In this document: positions 26,793-29,513 of the stretch, piece after piece
How the letters are laid out: every line of letters begins with the position of its first letter
Position numbering within the stretch: the stretch's first letter is position 1
Source of the DNA: Prorocentrum cordatum
Lineage: Eukaryota > Sar > Dinophyceae > Prorocentrales > Prorocentraceae
Reading direction: 5' to 3'
Assembly (NCBI GenBank): GCA_963575745.1
Contig: CAUYUJ010021176.1
Location: forward strand, 50,001-79,513
Length of the DNA stretch: 29,513 bases
Made by a program: the position numbers and the translations under genes
The notes under the pieces: generated by a model
What the model was told of the DNA's origin: nothing
Database searches by the model: none
The model's input: the letters and a program-made list of their open reading frames with translations, nothing else

Positions 26793-28644
26793 TTCAATAA
26801 ACCCGTCGGAAGTCTGGGTTGGGGGCAGCCGAATGATTCCAGACAGACAGGGTTGTGGTATGGCCCCGTCCGGCGCCCTCCACGCGCGGTCGAGGACAAC
26901 TCGCTGCCAGCGATGATCCTGGGTAACTCTTGTGCCGAGAAGGCGGCGCTAGACAGAAGAAACACTCGACAGCTGACCCTTGAAAACCGGAGGGGAATGG
27001 CATCCCACGGAAAAGATGGAACACTAATGGGGGGCGCGGCTGCGGGCAGCGGCTTTAAAGACGCCTGCCAGAACTGGTTTTTACAGACGCCTGGAAGTGG
27101 CGTTTGAAGGACGCCTTCGGTTGACAGAGGCCTAGCGTGGTAGAGGAGTGGCTGCCGATCGGGAGGTGGCCCTGGAGAAGCCTTCGGCTGGCACACACGC
27201 GCACGGTGTACAACACACTGCTCCGCCGCCGGGGGGCGACTGCCGCATGGCGCCTGGGAAATCTGTGCCCCCACGCGTCACCGCAGGGGTGCCAACCTTC
27301 AAGCCGCCAGGGGGCAGGCGCCCCCGACGGTACAAAATGTTATGGTATGACAGCTGTCAGGCCGGGCACGTCCCCCACACACAGGCAGAGCTTGGGCGAA
27401 AGATAAGACACGCCCCCACAGATACAAGACACATGCTGAACAGACCCAGAAACAAAAAGAACCGTCCCCTGACTATTATGTACCACTTGTTGTCTTCGAA
27501 CTTGCCTCCTCTAGAGGGACACGCCCGGCTCACGAGACAGTGGCTCCCCCGCTGCGTACTGAGCTGGAGAGGCTCCAACTACACATCGGAGGGGGGGGGG
27601 CCATGGGGAAAGCGGCGGCTCTCCCGCCTGGCCCCAAGGCCGCCCCGAGTCGGAGTCGGTCCCCAGGACCTCCCTCGGGATCCCTCCTTGCAAGGGGCCC
27701 AGGGACACGCCAAGACGTGCACGCCAAAACCCCAGGACCCCCCATGGTTTCCCAGAGGTTCTGGGCTCTCGTCCTCTCCCCCCCACTCCCCATACCTTCC
27801 CACACTTTCCTGGGATCGCCGATGTTGTGTCTGTGTGCTTCTTTTGTATTCCCCTCCTGACGCCTGGGCCGCGGCGACGGGAGGCCTCCGGGAGGCCCGA
27901 GCGAGAACGAACAAAAACCCGAGGTCCGCCGCCGCCTCGACCGCTCTGCGCCCGTTGCCTCCCTGGCCGCGCGCTGTGGTCCCGTCGTCCTCTGTGGAAG
28001 CTGGGCGAGGGCCGGCGAACCCGTGGCTGCTACAATGGTCTTCCCCGAAGAGAGAAAAACAGACTCGCGGAATCAAGCTCGGCGCACCAAACAGTACACG
28101 GGCGGCTTCCCGGAACGAACAAGCACAATTTCCCGGAGCTGCGTTCTAGCAGCCACGGGTTTTGCCAGCCTTCGCCCGGCTTCTGACACTGGCTGCGCGC
28201 TGTGGTCCCATCGTCCTCTCTCCTGCGAGCGCGCCCCAGTGCGGACAAGCTGGACCTGACCATCGCCGAGTTGCTACCGAGACGGGCGCAGAGGAGAGAA
28301 CCTCCCTTTCCACGCCCTGGACTTCGACCAGGCTGTTTCTGTTTGATCTCGGTGTCATCCTTCATTCCTGGAGAAGGAATCAACTGCACAATGATGCAAT
28401 GTGGGAACATCACGCGGATTTCCTGGACCGGCGCTGGACACCCAGGGACGGCGCCAGAGGCGCAGCCAGCATGGTCCTGGCAACGATCCAACGAATCCGC
28501 GCGGAACAACGAACAGTTGTTCTGCAATTTGCTAGTCCTCGAGGCGGGCTGATGTTTTTTCTATGGAGCAGGAGAGCACTACCGCAGGCGTCGCCCGAAG
28601 GGGCGTACTTGTCATACCGCGACGTTTCAAATAATCCAGCATGG
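26793..28644. other. No recognised gene; one direct-repeat pair
   Basis: About 1.85 kb of mixed sequence. A 25-bp direct repeat, GCGCGCTGTGGTCCCRTCGT then CCTCT, occurs at 27969-27993 and 28195-28219 (24 of 25 identical, offset 226). The longest open frame (plus 27148-28149) has no recognisable domain, mixed codon bias and a competing antisense frame. A plus-strand frame near 28340-28560 (VLATIQRIRAEQRTVVLQFA) looks somewhat protein-like but is unassigned. This lies downstream of the vWD-like gene, so 3' untranslated sequence of that gene may be included at the right end. Confidence 0.4.
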
Positions 28645-29513
28645 TCACGCGAAGGTTGCCGTTGCAACTGACGACTCGGAGGCCTGGCCACTCGTCACTA
28701 CTTCTACCAAAGAAATGTGTTTGGTACAAGACGCCGGGGGGGTGGTCACGTCCTTGTGGTCGTCTTCCCCCAGCAAACCTCCGACGGCAAAACCTGATCG
28801 CCCTAAATGCTTCACATACACATTCAAGTACAGGATGCCACGCTCTGTGCGTCCATGGACGACCTTCAGCTCTACCTGACCAATAGCAACCCATTGCGGA
28901 ATCGTCGTAACGCTTTGCCGTGCGCCGTAGTGATACCCTCCAACTTGCTTAGCCTCTGCCCACGAGCCTGTAATGTTCAGTTCTTGAAAATACATATCCG
29001 AACAACTTCCGCCCAAGCGGCGCGCATCGGCCTGCACACGAAGCAATGCGTCTTCAGCGCTCACTCCACGAGGGATGTTTATCAGAACATGTTTGCCCGC
29101 CTGCATTAAATCGAACCGCTCGCCATGAACATTTTGAAGGTGGGGATCGCCAGTGGCCGCCACGCCTCCGGCAACTCCGCCCGCCATAGGAGCTGCGGGA
29201 GGAAACGTTGGTTGTGGCGTCGGCCAACCCAAAGGATATGTCGGGCTGGGCGTCGGGCTAGGCGTCGGGCTAGGCGTCGGGAAAGGCGTCGGGTAGGGCG
29301 TCGGGAAAGCGGTCGGGTAAGACGTCGGGAAAGCCGTCGGGTAGGGCGTCGGGAAGGCCGTCGGGTACGGCGTCGGGAAGGCCGTCGGGTACGGCGTCGG
29401 GAAGGCCGTCGGGTACGGCGTCGGGTACGGCGTCGGGAAAGCCGTCGGGTACGGCGTCGGGAAGGCCGTCGGGTACGGCGTCGGGAAGGCCGTCGGGTAC
29501 GGCGTCGGGTACG
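28645..29513 (-). CDS. vWD-like domain protein with Pro/Thr repeat, 3' end
   Basis: An unbroken minus-strand frame enters from the right edge and ends at the stop 28645-28647 (5' end outside the window). It begins as a Pro-Thr tetrapeptide repeat ([12 protein letters not shown] type, about 22 units of 12 bp), then a short Ala/Gly/Val linker. A domain of about 140 residues follows that opens with [15 protein letters not shown] (about 29151-29107) and closes with GGLLGEDDH (about 28782-28756). GDPH near the start and a G-L-x-G loop near the end are the hallmarks of von Willebrand factor type D domains. Intermediate parts include [24 protein letters not shown] and [17 protein letters not shown]. 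vWD domains usually belong to secreted or surface proteins, and the Pro/Thr stretch would fit an extended stalk. No signal peptide is visible because the N-terminus is missing. The only cysteines are two (SCSD and ASCTK), fewer than in animal vWD domains. A family with this GDPHLQN...LLGEDDH pattern is, to my recollection, widespread in dinoflagellates. Confidence 0.8.
   Translation of the reverse strand, partial: YPTPYPTAFPTPYPTAFPTPYPTAFPTPYPTPYPTAFPTPYPTAFPTPYPTAFPTPYPTAFPTSYPTAFPTPYPTPFPTPSPTPSPTPSPTYPLGWPTPQPTFPPAAPMAGGVAGGVAATGDPHLQNVHGERFDLMQAGKHVLINIPRGVSAEDALLRVQADARRLGGSCSDMYFQELNITGSWAEAKQVGGYHYGARQSVTTIPQWVAIGQVELKVVHGRTERGILYLNVYVKHLGRSGFAVGGLLGEDDHKDVTTPPASCTKHISLVEVVTSGQASESSVATATFA
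29238..29513 (-). repeat. 12-bp coding repeat encoding P-T-[PA]-[YF]
   Basis: GTCGGGTACGGC / GTCGGGAAGGCC units of exactly 12 bp continue to the window edge. All are multiples of three, so the frame is kept. Variants near the gene body (GTCGGGCTAGGC, GTCGGGTAGGGC) are more diverged, and units near the edge alternate almost perfectly as 24-bp pairs, suggesting recent expansion at the 5' side. It lies inside the vWD-like reading frame. Confidence 0.9.

Noticed and set aside
26765-26830. Third copy of the TTCAAAACGAG module after the G-rich array
   Set aside because: Only ATTCAATAAACCCGTCGG and a nearby GGGTTGGGG are similar; no purine tract and the order differs. Too weak to call.
27148-28149. 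333-codon plus-strand open frame
   Set aside because: No domain, Pro/Arg/Ser-rich composition, overlapping long antisense frames, and no consistent G/C third-position bias. A chance open frame in GC-rich DNA.
1-29513. Dinoflagellate spliced-leader sequence, rRNA and tRNA genes
   Set aside because: Looked for by eye on both strands; no convincing match to the spliced-leader core or to a cloverleaf.

Overview
The window looks like nuclear DNA of a dinoflagellate. The reasons are: an RNase H-tailed LINE, a Copia-like pol remnant and PIF1-type helicase C-termini of kinds I associate with dinoflagellate genomes; a probable GC-AG intron with a short repeat at both splice junctions; strong G/C bias at codon third positions in the protein-like stretches; very high G+C (by eye above 60%, not computed); and extreme tandem-repeat content. 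The G+C looks higher than I would expect for Symbiodiniaceae and would fit a lineage such as Prorocentrum, but I cannot name the species. No spliced-leader match, rRNA or tRNA was seen.

Layout. 0-4.7 kb: two unrecognised minus-strand coding loci, both broken by frame changes. 4.7-7.65 kb: GC-rich repeats, homopurine/homopyrimidine tracts and a segmental duplication about 820 bp apart. 7.69-8.77 kb (-): C-terminal part of a PIF1-like helicase with one probable intron and one 1-nt frameshift. 9.0-10.45 kb: TCC, CAT and TCG microsatellites. 10.46-11.78 kb (+): 3' end of a LINE (RNase H plus Cys/His motifs), starting at a perfect hairpin. 11.87-16.2 kb: microsatellite, an 89-bp satellite array, a second PIF1 C-terminal scrap and a roughly 101-bp array. 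Both arrays end in a purine tract plus the same 40-bp module. 16.7-18.1 kb: a CCA microsatellite and a TATG/ACGT alternating tract. 19.6-21.8 kb (-): Copia RNase H remnant joined to an unrecognised coding remnant with many in-frame stops. 22.6-24.6 kb (-): frameshifted coiled-coil/zinc-ribbon protein, possibly a LINE ORF1. 24.8-26.8 kb: G-rich arrays, one bounded by 28-bp direct repeats. 28.65-29.51 kb (-): an intact 3' end of a von Willebrand factor D-like gene with a Pro/Thr tetrapeptide repeat, running off the window.

The genes do not form a pathway. The window is mostly a graveyard of mobile-element and helicase fragments between satellite arrays. The only clearly unbroken coding pieces are the LINE tail and the vWD-like gene. 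Eight of nine protein-like loci lie on the minus strand, which fits the one-directional gene order often reported for dinoflagellates. Many interruptions are single-base shifts, so some apparent pseudogenes could be assembly indels.
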